Virus record (IMG/VR): IMGVR_UViG_3300027754_000012
Coordinates: 1-40,965 of that record
DNA length: 40,965 bases
Strand: one strand, 5' to 3'
Origin: a virus
Under the pieces are notes generated by a model. The model was not told the DNA's origin and ran no database searches. It saw only the letters and a program-made list of their open reading frames with translations. The translations under genes were made by a program, and so were the position numbers. This document shows positions 17,301 to 26,525 of this stretch, one piece after another. Each line of letters opens with the position of its first letter. Positions within the stretch are counted from its first letter, which is position 1.

Positions 17301-19410
17301 CAAACGGTGCCCGCATTTCTCCAGTAAGAACTTTCTTTTCGCTCTTAAGTGCTGTTTGGGCTGCTTGTTTGATCAATACATCGCCCATAACGGCAGGTGG
17401 AACTGTTGCCCCAACGTATGGTTTCATTAAAACATCAATTTCGTCCTGAAGTATTTTGTATTGTTTTCTATCGGTGATTATTTCAAGCTTGGTTTTTTTT
17501 CCAACAAATGCTCGCTTTGCAAATAACGTACCGCCGTCACTCTTTAATTTTTCTCCAGCGGCCTCAAGGTGTTTTGATATAAATGGATTGCGTGTTAACC
17601 GGCGTAGCTGCCGTGGGTCTGGCAATATGCGTGTTCTGTCCATAAAGTCAACGTGTTGAATTGCACTACCAAAAGAAAGGTTGTCTCCGTAACCGCCTCC
17701 GGCAGTGGACATTCTTGCCAACCATCCGTTTAATTCTGCTGGTAGTACATGTGCTTTGATAACTGGATTGTTCATTAAATCCCATGCAAAACCGTTGTCC
17801 GTGTTAATTCCTTGACGATTTCTGAGGTATGACCTCATAATGTCCATTGTTTCTTGTCCTTTGGTAACTGCCAACTGAGCGGCTTCTGGGGTTACGCCAT
17901 TGGAAATAATTGATTTGGTTAAAAAATCATTAAATAAATCGTCTGTTTCTTTTGCGGCAACGTGCCCACCAACAGAAGATGTGGCTTCAACAGCTTTTCT
18001 TAAAAACGCATTTACGTCTTCCGGTTGTGCACCGCCGGCCCTAAGATTCAAAGCCATGGTTTTAATTGCGTGAGCGCGTTCTGTTGGAGTGCCAGTTAAT
18101 TTGACCATTCTGTCCGGAAACTCAGCAAACAAACGAGATCGAGAAAATGGAGCCGTTGCTTTTTCCCTGATGGACATTTGAAGCCCTTTAACAGTGGTGT
18201 CAATAACTGGTGAACCATATTCATATCCGCCGGTCAACGCGGCAACAACTTGATCTTTTGTTGTAGCTTTGCTCAACATGTAAGCAACATCTGGGTCGAC
18301 CTTTGAATTAAATGTTTCGGTAAAAATCTTTCCGGCGTCTGTCTCTTTAATCATTGAGTCAGTAAATTTGATGGCGCGTGGGTCACGTGTAAAGAAGTCG
18401 TTAAACTTAACAATGTCTACTTCTCCACCGGTAAGCGTTCTTGAAAGACCCATGTCTGCTGCCGCTCTTACGCTGGCCATTCTTGTGTCATCAATTGCTA
18501 CAGCCAGATCCTCAAATAACCCAGCGCGCGATGCCTTGGACACAATAGGAATAACTTCTTCGGCAACTCTTGCCCCACGCAAACCGGCTCGAACAACTTT
18601 GGCAACACCTTTTGCTGGGTCTGGAATAGACAGCACTTTGATTACGTCAATTACTCCGGAGATGCGGTTGTACATAACCGTGCCTGGTGTTGAAACAATA
18701 CTGGCCATGCCTCTACCAATTGTAAATGCAGATCCGTTTATTTCTCCTCGACGAGCACGTGCCTCTCTGGCCTGTGCTTCTCGCATTTGTTGGCTAATTA
18801 TAAATCCTTCGCCTTGATCTTCGGGATGAGATAGCAATTGTCCAATTGATGTGGAGTCCCAGAATCCGCCAACTGGTTCTTCTACATATTCAATTGGTAC
18901 GCCCAGGCCACCCAAAACCGTTGCTGCTGTGTAATCAACCATTTCGGTTACTGTGTCAAGTCCGGCAGTAATATAACGAAGTGGTTTTTTTGTAGTCATT
19001 AACCCGGCATGTAAAAGATCGCCTGTTGCAGAAAGTGGTTTTGCTGCCAAATCTGGAGTTACTGCTCCGCCAATCAGTTTTGCAATATTAAGTGCTCCAC
19101 CCAAAAATCCAACTACTTTTTTTATTCCCGTACCCACAAACCCAAGTGTGTTAGCAGCGGTACTTGCGGCAACATTGCTTGTTAGTTGCGTACCAGACAT
19201 GTAACCAAGCTCATCAATAGCTGCATCGGTTGCGTTGCTTTTAGCTAATGCCAACATTGTGTCTGGTTGTAACCATGGGGCCCTGGCTGAGATGTTTGCC
19301 ATATTTGCGGCAATACGACCACCGTCTTGAACTGCAGTAGACGGTCTCTCTACACCACCAAACAATATGGCGTCATACGCCTCTGGTGATAATCCTGCTT
19401 GCCATCTCAC
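14356..19410 (-). CDS. Giant internal/ejection-type virion protein, 1684 aa
   Basis: A very long, mostly helical protein starting at GTG (GTGA overlap with the previous gene). Visible traits are a weakly hydrophobic Gly/Ala segment near residues 90-110 (TLGFVGTGIKKVVGFLGGAL), many amphipathic helices, a beta segment around 1010-1060 (GVDIGIEVTLPGGVKGIVV), and a C-terminal part rich in Trp and charged residues. Size, position beside the portal and lack of enzyme signatures recall the large ejected core proteins of short-tailed phages (T7 gp16, N4 virion RNAP position), but no lysozyme or polymerase motif was found. It may form or line a DNA-translocation channel (inference). Confidence 0.6.
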   Translation of the reverse strand: MRWQAGLSPEAYDAILFGGVERPSTAVQDGGRIAANMANISARAPWLQPDTMLALAKSNATDAAIDELGYMSGTQLTSNVAASTAANTLGFVGTGIKKVVGFLGGALNIAKLIGGAVTPDLAAKPLSATGDLLHAGLMTTKKPLRYITAGLDTVTEMVDYTAATVLGGLGVPIEYVEEPVGGFWDSTSIGQLLSHPEDQGEGFIISQQMREAQAREARARRGEINGSAFTIGRGMASIVSTPGTVMYNRISGVIDVIKVLSIPDPAKGVAKVVRAGLRGARVAEEVIPIVSKASRAGLFEDLAVAIDDTRMASVRAAADMGLSRTLTGGEVDIVKFNDFFTRDPRAIKFTDSMIKETDAGKIFTETFNSKVDPDVAYMLSKATTKDQVVAALTGGYEYGSPVIDTTVKGLQMSIREKATAPFSRSRLFAEFPDRMVKLTGTPTERAHAIKTMALNLRAGGAQPEDVNAFLRKAVEATSSVGGHVAAKETDDLFNDFLTKSIISNGVTPEAAQLAVTKGQETMDIMRSYLRNRQGINTDNGFAWDLMNNPVIKAHVLPAELNGWLARMSTAGGGYGDNLSFGSAIQHVDFMDRTRILPDPRQLRRLTRNPFISKHLEAAGEKLKSDGGTLFAKRAFVGKKTKLEIITDRKQYKILQDEIDVLMKPYVGATVPPAVMGDVLIKQAAQTALKSEKKVLTGEMRAPFVATELVQNAIWKPLTLMTGGYMMRNMLDAQVRMAQAGIGSSNIRFGSGILHPMQYISLVIGRTNKTDIMGNLITASGRKGGSKGSAYKALEELNEELAQRISGSARVRGMASADVADHTRKTNSWHVAQRSDPRAGLINHTEGMVQQLQKIHADPLSHIVARMATSGASDDSIAAQVVRKIMEDKKIFTDINNKFKSGIEVWDNNTAQHLRLPVVDLDEVMATSGVDEVKKILDSYARKVIVGNANTHIGGMDSMSFIAAYDRTPVTEINGLIRRVAAKHSDMLDTGGFPVVAGGVDIGIEVTLPGGVKGIVVNTMNSGNEGVVVPFREAGSLTRVKGGTEYTKAMIHNASLYDETTGKGLPHLVARERSGGDIADIKPGELISKSWDKTTGMFFNGLNEFTSRHLERSPTFRHFYYKNILDSTDDLSNAAAATILRDLGAKAAADGVSISKFVGNKQLVKKLEAIVANPAHKGVGTIAEVDDYAKMLGLKQMEDLLFDASNTNNLKDILRVIVPFGNAWSEVIGRYSGKLMDDPIHMYRQFQRVETAFEEADPDMDGRGMFYRDPQTNELMFMFPLSGALTQVFGAEYSAGLSAPVKRLSQGINVYPGIGPVAQFAASYFIKSTPKNDELLQMLLPYGKTKDVGELMPGWIAKVQDAWAQNETWTAGIYANTNLETIRAESTTGKYDLSKPEDKQRLLDVSAKKARWLTFLRAASQFFGPTSGGLEFKVDLPGGDVYVKELIKEFHSMQEDDYDSAVGRFIGLHGENAALYISSKSESKQQGLEATDDFGDWERNNQDLIGAYSRTANYLAPSFGEFDFKVQERQMEEGKREPVSDERLIELAHIRLGSSRYRAAKLAMGQYPSAKEREILANYRVALSDQYPGFTPRAEFVTNEHYNDLAELAKLVKDPRVEWNPAVPAITQWLKARTEMMNANNVPTLMSKKMTSARADLFVLGANLAATNPSFDRIWQRLLSQEVED

Positions 19411-19748
19411 TGAGTTTTCCGATACTTGTCAAGGAGTGATGTCAGTTCTTCTGTTGGGTACATTCGGGAAATAGCTGCAATCTCATCCATGGCTGATTGT
19501 TCTGGAGACCTTTGTGGTATGCCTGCTTGTAAAGAGTTTATCCCAGGACCAAAGTCTGCTCCTGTAGTAATCGGAGAGTTTGGTCGTTCTGTCGGGCGTA
19601 GTAGATCCGGCAGTGATCCCGGTGCCGTGTACTTGACTTCTGTTGGCGGCTTGCCTGTTGGCATTGCTTGTTTGGCGCGAGTTATGTTTGCTTTGTCTCC
19701 GTAGGTAGCAACATCACGCAGGTCTGACCTATTTGGATAGTTTGGCAT
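19407..19748 (-). CDS. Small portal-adjacent protein, 113 aa
   Basis: A polar, proline-rich, largely disordered protein (MPNYPNRSDLRDVATYGDKA at the start, PGSLPDLLRPTERPNSP in the middle). A C-terminal helix follows (EIAAISRMYPTEELTSLLDK). It overlaps both the portal gene (one base at 19748) and the 1684-aa gene (GTGA). Small disordered proteins beside the portal are frequent in this type of genome; function unknown, possibly a portal or core assembly factor. Confidence 0.55.
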   Translation of the reverse strand: MPNYPNRSDLRDVATYGDKANITRAKQAMPTGKPPTEVKYTAPGSLPDLLRPTERPNSPITTGADFGPGINSLQAGIPQRSPEQSAMDEIAAISRMYPTEELTSLLDKYRKTQ

Positions 19749-21502
19749 TATTGTCCTCCTAGTTGAGCAAGGAGACCTTCCAGACCTCCACCACCAGGTG
19801 CTACTGGCTGCTCAGCACCCATCCCTGGTGCGGCAAGGCCAGGCATTGTTTCTGGGGCTCCCATTGGAGCCATGGCTGCTTGTCGATCTTGTGCGCGCTG
19901 CTGTGTGCGTGATACGGCCTCATACAGCGGCAAGTCCTTCTCGATAACAAGGCGCGTTAGATAGGCTAAGTCATCTGGTTGGTATGGACCCATTGGGTCT
20001 ACTGCTTGTTGCTGAATGGATGTGAGCAATGCAGACTCAATACCCTCAACGATGATTCTGTCGTGTTCCATGTCCGGATCGTCAATCATTGGATCGGACT
20101 CACGTGCTGATTCAAGCGACATCAATCCAGCACCAAGACGCTGACCCAACGAAACAACAAGACTGTTTACATCTGAACCAGCAGCCGAATAAGATACGTA
20201 ATGGAAATCCGATTCCCAGATCTTATTGGGAACATACGACGATGTATAGCCCCCACTGCGACCAGGGATATAAAAGGACTTTGTTTGCTTGCCCCAGTAT
20301 GCTTGTTCTATGGCAATAGCAATCTTGTCTTCTTCAAGGAGTGACGACTCAAATGTTGCTTGAGCTTCTTGGATGCGGAAGTCCACTGTCGAAGACAGAA
20401 CGTTTTCTCCGCGACGACCTGTGCGGATATTGCTTGCGGACTCGCCGCCAAACTCTGCAGGAATCGATCCCTCAAGTCTTTCCTGCCGTTCCAAACGATC
20501 CAAAGCAGTGTCCGTTTTGTAGCCAGGATTGATCTGTTGTTGTTGAAGATCTCCACCTTTGACAATTCCTAGTTGACCGGATTTGCCGTCAGCCACCTGG
20601 ACAATGACCGGGTTTTCGTTTGGTCGAGCAACAAGGTATTCTTCTGGGAAGATACCACGTTCAATAGCAATTTCGGTAAGAGCCTGCAAACGGGCACGTG
20701 TATAATACATGCCAAGTACGCCATCAAATTGACCACGTGGTTTGTCCAATGTGATCCTGTTCGGAACAACGGCTAATGGGCGTCCGGTTCTGTTTGGAAT
20801 AGACTCAAGTAGCAGCGTAGGTACACCCGAGTTCTCTGCACGGTTAAAATCGTTGTCGTGGTCGGCACCCACAATGACTAGCTGGATGTCGGTAGCCGAG
20901 ACATACTCCAACATGGTGAACTTGCTGTCTTGGCTGACACGACCCATGCGCAGGTTACCAATAGCCTCTTCGCCATAACGAGATAGCAAGTACTGGGCTG
21001 TTGCGCGATATGTAAAAATGCAATCAGATGGAAGTGGATCATCCATGTCATCAACTGGTGCAGCGTATGTATTAAGTGGGTTGATCACGGTCCATTTAGG
21101 TATAAGTGTTCCAAAGTCTGGCTTTAAATAAACAGGTGACGAAGCATAGCCAAGTAGGTGTCGTGCTCGGCGACGCATCTTTTGTGGCATCCTGTTGTGA
21201 GCCCACATTGCTTGCATCGCTTGTTTGCGCGTCTTGGCAGTTTTTTTGCTCCACTCACTTCCGTCTTTTACTGGAGGAAAGTACGGTGCCGGCATGGTTG
21301 ATGCAACACGCATTGACATCTGATCCAGACCAACGACCAACAGGTTGGCTACCGATGCTGTGGCTGACTTGTCTAGCTCGTTAAGCGGAATGATGACATC
21401 GCCGTTAGCCAGTTCTCGAACCTTTTTCATTTGCTCATGCAATGGCCCAAGGATGCGCTTACGCTCTTCGTAGAGCGCAACAATTTGTTCAGCAGTTAAC
21501 AT
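19748..21502 (-). CDS. Portal protein, 584 aa
   Basis: The dodecameric DNA gate at the tail vertex. The N-terminal part is helical (EERKRILGPLHEQMKKVREL), followed by ATASVANLLVVGLDQMSMRVAS and APYFPPVKDG. A core then has PIPKW-like strands (FGTLIPKWTVINPLNTYAAP) and a long helix near 370-420 (QEAQATFESSLLEEDKIAIAIE). The C-terminus is Pro/Gly/Gln-rich and disordered. This matches actinophage portals of ~500-600 aa. It is two genes downstream of terminase, with the 1656-aa gene unusually in between. Confidence 0.82.
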   Translation of the reverse strand: MLTAEQIVALYEERKRILGPLHEQMKKVRELANGDVIIPLNELDKSATASVANLLVVGLDQMSMRVASTMPAPYFPPVKDGSEWSKKTAKTRKQAMQAMWAHNRMPQKMRRRARHLLGYASSPVYLKPDFGTLIPKWTVINPLNTYAAPVDDMDDPLPSDCIFTYRATAQYLLSRYGEEAIGNLRMGRVSQDSKFTMLEYVSATDIQLVIVGADHDNDFNRAENSGVPTLLLESIPNRTGRPLAVVPNRITLDKPRGQFDGVLGMYYTRARLQALTEIAIERGIFPEEYLVARPNENPVIVQVADGKSGQLGIVKGGDLQQQQINPGYKTDTALDRLERQERLEGSIPAEFGGESASNIRTGRRGENVLSSTVDFRIQEAQATFESSLLEEDKIAIAIEQAYWGKQTKSFYIPGRSGGYTSSYVPNKIWESDFHYVSYSAAGSDVNSLVVSLGQRLGAGLMSLESARESDPMIDDPDMEHDRIIVEGIESALLTSIQQQAVDPMGPYQPDDLAYLTRLVIEKDLPLYEAVSRTQQRAQDRQAAMAPMGAPETMPGLAAPGMGAEQPVAPGGGGLEGLLAQLGGQ

Positions 21503-24500
21503 TTAGTCCAATCCTAGATCATATTCAAAATTGTCTTTTTCTCCAGAAATACGAGAAGTTTCTCGGAGGTTAATTTCATCCTGAATGTTGCGCATTTGTC
21601 CAGTAATTCTTCGTTGTTGTGCTTGTGTTTTAGCGCTATTAAGTTTGCTGGCAAGAGTACCCAACTCTGCTTTTAGTTGTTGAACAGATTCTGAAACATC
21701 ATCTACGTATCCAGATAGTGCGTTTGTTCCACCTTGTGCGCCTTGACGTGCTTGTGCAGCAGCCAAATCATTTGCTGCTCCAGACATTCCTATTTGTCCT
21801 GGGATCATATTAAGATCGCCCAAAGTATTTTCTCCGGCCTCAAAAGGACGATTAGGCGCGCCTGGTCGTCGCAATCTTGGTATGTCACTTGATGGATTAT
21901 TAAATCTTTGATTGACGCTTGCTTCCCAATCAGCGACAGAAACTTCCGGCATTGCACTGCGAGGAGTGCGCGCTACCGGGATGGTAGGTGCTTGTGCGTT
22001 TGTACTTCCAAAGAACCTTCTTGATACCTCACTTACCCAATCTTCTTGTTGCAGAACATTTGTATCTGGCTGTATTGCTGGCATCTCTAGTTCGGCTCTG
22101 TGCGCTGCCATACGTGCGTTTTCTGCTGCAGCACCAGCCCGAGCTGCTTCGCCTTCTGGAGTAGAAATATCTGCTACGTGTCGGGCAATTCTTCTTTCTT
22201 CAACGGCTTGTCGTATTGCGTGCCACTTTTCTGGATCTGTAGCAAGTAGTTCGCGGTTGGCCATGCCCCATGCATCGTCTTTTGCATCTGCAGCTTCGGT
22301 CCAATGTGGCTTCTTTGGAGTAGTGGTCGTAACTGCTTCGTTGTTCCATTTGGTTATGGCAGCAGCTTCTTTTTGGCGAATAGCAGAAATCTCAGCACGG
22401 AGTTTTGTGTTAGCTGCTATATCGGCATCCATTTTTGCCTGTGTATAACCGTCTTTACCAAGTTGTGCTTTAAGCTCTCTTTCGTTGAGTTTTAGTGGCA
22501 ACTCTGTTAATTGTGGTTCCGGTGTTCCGTCTGGATGTACGGTTGTACGATTTACAGAAGCAGTTTTTGCACGCGGTTTTGGTGCTTCTGCAAACCTAAA
22601 TTGATTTGCAAATGGGTTTTCCTGCATAACAGCTTCTTCTGACCAGGCCTGATACGCCTGTCGGTGTGCTTCGTACGCTGCTTTTATTTCTGTTTTGTTG
22701 AGTCCTTGTGCTCTTAAATCATCTGGGCGAGGCTTAACTGGTGCAGGCACCCCATCTGGACGAACGCTTGCACCTGAACGAAGTGCGGTTTGCGAAGTTC
22801 TTCCAGGACCACTGGCGGATTTTTGCTGCAATCGAGCAAGTTCGCTTCTTAGTTTGGCAACATCGGCAGGGGTTTCACCAGAGACTGGAATATCGTATTT
22901 TTTGGCAAGAGCCAAAACTTCGTCATCAGATCCGTTGGCTATCGTTTCAGCAGCGTCTGCAGAAGCTGTTCGGTTGGCTTGGAAGGATCTCTCAAATGGT
23001 GTGTCTCGAATTGGTGCTGACGGCAAGTTGTCAACCCGGGCAATTTTCCCTGCATAATCGTTTGGACCAAACGGAACATCAAAATCATCTGCGTTACCAG
23101 CGTCAGTAAATGCAGCGTCAACCTGGGCAACTGTTGGTTTGTCAGCGTTGAGTCCAAGAGCAACATCTTCTTGACTTCTTGCTCCCTGTAGTGCTGTTCT
23201 TTGCTGAGCAAGACTGTCGTTAATGTCAACACGAGATTGACGGAAACTACGTGGCATAGTGCTAGCTACATCAGAATTTGTTGTCTTTGTAAGAAGTGCT
23301 TTTTTGGCAACATTTTCCGGTTTGTTTACGATTTCGGAAAACAGTGCAGGGTTTTCTACTCTCATTGCTTGAGCTTCTCGTGATGAAAACCAATCAGCAT
23401 ACGCTCTTGCGTCGGCTATATCATTTTCTTTTTGTAGTGCTTCTGTTTTTGCAACACCCATTACATCGTCAAGTTCTCCGGCAAGGAGTTTTTTGTCGGC
23501 AACTTGTTGACGAAAACGAACAGATTTAATAAGTTTGTCTACTGTTTCTTGTCCGTACTCGGCAACAATTTCATCGTATTGTGTGTTTGCTGTTCCACTG
23601 TCAGCAAGATCTGATAACTGTGCATTGGAACGATTAAGCATATCGTTGCTTAGTTTTTTAAACGTTTCGGGGTCCATTGTTTTTGTTGGTGCTTTTGTAG
23701 TACCCAATGAAGTTACTGGTTTGCGAGGCATTGACCCTTCGCCAATTACCGGTTTTTCTGTTACTGCTTTGCTTGAGTAAACAAACGGTTCTTCTGCTTG
23801 TATTTTACCCGAAGCAACATCGCGGTTATACTGTTGCAACTTCTTGCCGCGTAGTTTTGGTGCTGTTGGGAATTCTCCCTGCGTTACCGTTGCTCCAGCA
23901 TTTGCTTTCTCTTGAGCTGCTTTAATAACTTGTTCCGTTGTTACAGCGCCCTCGGCTCTTTTAGCTGACGTTGCGGCGGTTCTTGTTTGTTCTGCAATTT
24001 TTTCTGCAGCCTTACGTTCGGTAGTATTGGCAAATTTTGTTCTTGGCGTACGGAGTTTAGGTTTTCCGGTAGCAACGTCTATTCCATCGAAGTGAGGCGT
24101 GCCTGGCTTGCCGGATTTGGTTTTACGCAAGGTAAACTGCACCCCAGTACCTTCTTCTATGCCTATCATTGGGTTGCTTGGGTCAACCGTGTACTTGATG
24201 CCTTTATGTTCGAGGATGTTTGCTGTTGGGGCTGACGTTGGGTTTAGATTGCCAACTGGTTGTGCACCGGCATCTTCAATAAACATGCCGCGGTCCATCG
24301 GCGATCTACGTCCAAATCGATTACCACCAAAAATATCTGCTCGGGATGTCCTTTGTCCGGATATTCCAGAAAGGTCGTTAACACTAGTAGTACCGCTTGC
24401 GGTGCCGCTTGACGTGCCATATGGCCTGCTATTAGACCAATCATCTAATACTGATTGAGCAATACTGTCATTCTTATCAATCCAGGCAGTTAACTCCGGG

Positions 24501-26473
24501 TCATGGTCAAGGTTGCTTTCGTCCATATTTTTTCTAAGTTCTGCAGCAAAATCGCGAGGAGCCGCGGCACCGGTAGGTGCTTCAGCTGCTGCCGCATTGG
24601 CGGTTTCTTTAGCTAATTTATTTCTTGCTTTTGTAGCTGCACCTTTTTGCGCAGGAGTTAACGTTGGCAAAGCATCTGGTGCAACTACTTTAAGCGTGTC
24701 GGTTTCTGGCACCAAAGAATCAGTTCTTATTTGTTTCCAATCACTTAAGGACAACGTGCCATCCATTGTTTGTGCGGTTTGTTCTGCTTCGATTTCTTGC
24801 AACAATTTTTGGTGTGCCCGGTAGGCCGGACCCTCTGCTGCTGTTGGTGCAGTTGTCCATGGTTGCACTGGTTCTGTCTGTACTACCGGTGGTTTAATTT
24901 CGCTGTTTCTTGCTACTACGGCAGCAGCGTTTTCCATTCTGTCTGCACTAGTAAGTGGCTTTGGTGTTTCCACTGTTTCCGGAATGCGTTCAAATTTTGG
25001 AGCACGGATTTCACCAAGAGGTGCATTGCTACTTCTTAGTTCGCCCAATGGAGTCCTGTAAAACGTTTCAGCTGATGCGGCGTCGTCTGCCCAAGGAGCA
25101 ATTTTGGGCGCATACCCCCTACGTTTGTTTTGAATTTTTTGAATAGTTGATTTAATTTTTGGAACAACTGTTGACGGTTTTTCTGCGGCTGCGGCTGCGG
25201 CTGCAGCGTCTGCCGCTTGTTGTCGAGCAATAGGATCAACAATCTTTGGGGCAGTTGGTGGTTTTGGTGATGCTGTACCTGGCTTGTAAGACGGAGAAAA
25301 TGGAGAATAATCCATTGTTGCTGCAATGTCGTCAGCTGCCTTAATGGCGTCATCGGTCAATGTCGGGGCGCCAACTACTTTATTTAATGCTTTGCTTAAT
25401 GTTGGGCCAACAATAGGAGCTAGTTTACTTGCTACACCTTCAATTACTGTACCACCAACCAAATCTATTGCACCCAAAACTGCGGCTTTTTTGGCTGCTT
25501 CACCAGAACTATCTGATGTGTCCCACGGATCCAACATGTTGTATGCATAATTTGTGAGACCAGTGCCGATGGCACTACCCTGCTTGCCACCGAGAATGCC
25601 ACCAGCAACAGCACCAACCGTAGTAATTAATGCTTCTTCGGCTGGCATTCCAAATATTTCAGGTCGTTTAAACTCTTTCCGGAGTTTTTCTGCATTCTTG
25701 CTATAAGCAGTAAGGGCCGAATCTCCCTTACCAGAAGTTCCATACGACCAAGGTCCGTTTTCGTCGCCGGCAATTCCAAAAATAGAGTCTGGTACTGGAA
25801 GATCAGCCGTGTTTGGTTTCCACGTAATTCCCATATCTTTTGTAACTTGATCGAGTGTCTTTTCCGTAACCTTTGGTGTTTTCGTTGGTTGTGCTTGCTT
25901 CATCCCCATGCGCACGTTTGGTCCAGAAATGTTGCCGGTTTTAAGTACGGTCTTTGGAGGTGCGTCGGTTACCGGTATTGTGGTTGGAGTTGTTGTCGGC
26001 GCAGTAGTAGTTGGAGAAGAAGGCACTGTAGTTGTTGGAACAACATTACCAAGCGAAGTGGTTGTTTGAGGTGCCATATACGAAGTGCTTGGATTTCGGT
26101 AACCAGCAGGTGCGCTTGTTCCAGTTGTACCCGTTACAACGGGTGGGGTTGTTCCAGTTGTACCCGTTACAACGGGGGGATCAGTTAATTTGCTATCGGC
26201 AAGACTGCCATCGCTTCCAGTACCAGTATTAAATCGTGCTCTGTCTCCAGGGGTGTAGAACCCTTCACGAGAAACTTGTCCACTTTGGAACTTGTCGCGA
26301 AGAGCTTGCTTGTCTACCGACTTACCTGCAGCAGAGAGTTCTTCCGTACGGGTCTTAACATAAAATTGCTGACGTGCTTGTTCTGGGGCAAGATTTGGAT
26401 GTGCTTGAACAAAGGCGACGCGTTCTTGCTTCCTCTGTGCTACCGCAGCAGGATCAGGCTTCTTTTTCGCCAT
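21503..26473 (-). CDS. Giant low-complexity virion protein between terminase and portal, 1656 aa
   Basis: Lys-rich start (MAKKKPDPAAVAQRKQERVA), a TTP linker (residues ~105-170, TTTVP and TGTTG repeats), then glycine-zipper hydrophobic segments near 285-355 (ITTVGAVAGGILGGKQGSAI). The remaining ~1300 residues are Ala/Glu/Lys/Pro/Arg-rich, predicted helical or disordered. The C-terminus is a coiled coil (SVQQLKAELGTLASKLNSAK). No enzyme motif was seen. Being directly before the portal, without a gap, it is probably a virion component, perhaps ejected and membrane-active through the glycine zippers (inference). A weak promoter (26495-26523) precedes it. Confidence 0.55.
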   Translation of the reverse strand: MAKKKPDPAAVAQRKQERVAFVQAHPNLAPEQARQQFYVKTRTEELSAAGKSVDKQALRDKFQSGQVSREGFYTPGDRARFNTGTGSDGSLADSKLTDPPVVTGTTGTTPPVVTGTTGTSAPAGYRNPSTSYMAPQTTTSLGNVVPTTTVPSSPTTTAPTTTPTTIPVTDAPPKTVLKTGNISGPNVRMGMKQAQPTKTPKVTEKTLDQVTKDMGITWKPNTADLPVPDSIFGIAGDENGPWSYGTSGKGDSALTAYSKNAEKLRKEFKRPEIFGMPAEEALITTVGAVAGGILGGKQGSAIGTGLTNYAYNMLDPWDTSDSSGEAAKKAAVLGAIDLVGGTVIEGVASKLAPIVGPTLSKALNKVVGAPTLTDDAIKAADDIAATMDYSPFSPSYKPGTASPKPPTAPKIVDPIARQQAADAAAAAAAAEKPSTVVPKIKSTIQKIQNKRRGYAPKIAPWADDAASAETFYRTPLGELRSSNAPLGEIRAPKFERIPETVETPKPLTSADRMENAAAVVARNSEIKPPVVQTEPVQPWTTAPTAAEGPAYRAHQKLLQEIEAEQTAQTMDGTLSLSDWKQIRTDSLVPETDTLKVVAPDALPTLTPAQKGAATKARNKLAKETANAAAAEAPTGAAAPRDFAAELRKNMDESNLDHDPELTAWIDKNDSIAQSVLDDWSNSRPYGTSSGTASGTTSVNDLSGISGQRTSRADIFGGNRFGRRSPMDRGMFIEDAGAQPVGNLNPTSAPTANILEHKGIKYTVDPSNPMIGIEEGTGVQFTLRKTKSGKPGTPHFDGIDVATGKPKLRTPRTKFANTTERKAAEKIAEQTRTAATSAKRAEGAVTTEQVIKAAQEKANAGATVTQGEFPTAPKLRGKKLQQYNRDVASGKIQAEEPFVYSSKAVTEKPVIGEGSMPRKPVTSLGTTKAPTKTMDPETFKKLSNDMLNRSNAQLSDLADSGTANTQYDEIVAEYGQETVDKLIKSVRFRQQVADKKLLAGELDDVMGVAKTEALQKENDIADARAYADWFSSREAQAMRVENPALFSEIVNKPENVAKKALLTKTTNSDVASTMPRSFRQSRVDINDSLAQQRTALQGARSQEDVALGLNADKPTVAQVDAAFTDAGNADDFDVPFGPNDYAGKIARVDNLPSAPIRDTPFERSFQANRTASADAAETIANGSDDEVLALAKKYDIPVSGETPADVAKLRSELARLQQKSASGPGRTSQTALRSGASVRPDGVPAPVKPRPDDLRAQGLNKTEIKAAYEAHRQAYQAWSEEAVMQENPFANQFRFAEAPKPRAKTASVNRTTVHPDGTPEPQLTELPLKLNERELKAQLGKDGYTQAKMDADIAANTKLRAEISAIRQKEAAAITKWNNEAVTTTTPKKPHWTEAADAKDDAWGMANRELLATDPEKWHAIRQAVEERRIARHVADISTPEGEAARAGAAAENARMAAHRAELEMPAIQPDTNVLQQEDWVSEVSRRFFGSTNAQAPTIPVARTPRSAMPEVSVADWEASVNQRFNNPSSDIPRLRRPGAPNRPFEAGENTLGDLNMIPGQIGMSGAANDLAAAQARQGAQGGTNALSGYVDDVSESVQQLKAELGTLASKLNSAKTQAQQRRITGQMRNIQDEINLRETSRISGEKDNFEYDLGLD
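26116..26176. repeat. 33-bp tandem duplication in the 1656-aa gene
   Basis: A 28-base sequence starting TTGTTCCAGTTGTACCCG occurs at 26116-26143 and again at 26149-26176, a 33-base period. It encodes the duplicated VVTGTTGT peptide. Each copy contains CCCGTT-AC-AACGGG, an inverted repeat. It is in frame and probably reflects slippage in a flexible linker. Confidence 0.8.
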
Positions 26474-26494
26474 CTACATTCGTCCTAATCTCGT

Positions 26495-26523
26495 GATATA
26501 TCTGTAACGACATAGTACCACAA
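26495..26523 (-). promoter_or_regulatory. Possible promoter for the 1656-aa/portal genes
   Basis: On the minus strand TTGTGG (plus 26518-26523), a 17-base spacer and TATATC (plus 26495-26500) lie in the only gap between terminase and the 1656-aa gene. The hexamers match the consensus only moderately. The -10 region contains GATATATCAC, the motif shared with the capsid promoter and the palindrome at 28917-28930. It would leave a leader of about 15 bases. Confidence 0.45.
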
Positions 26524-26525
26524 AA

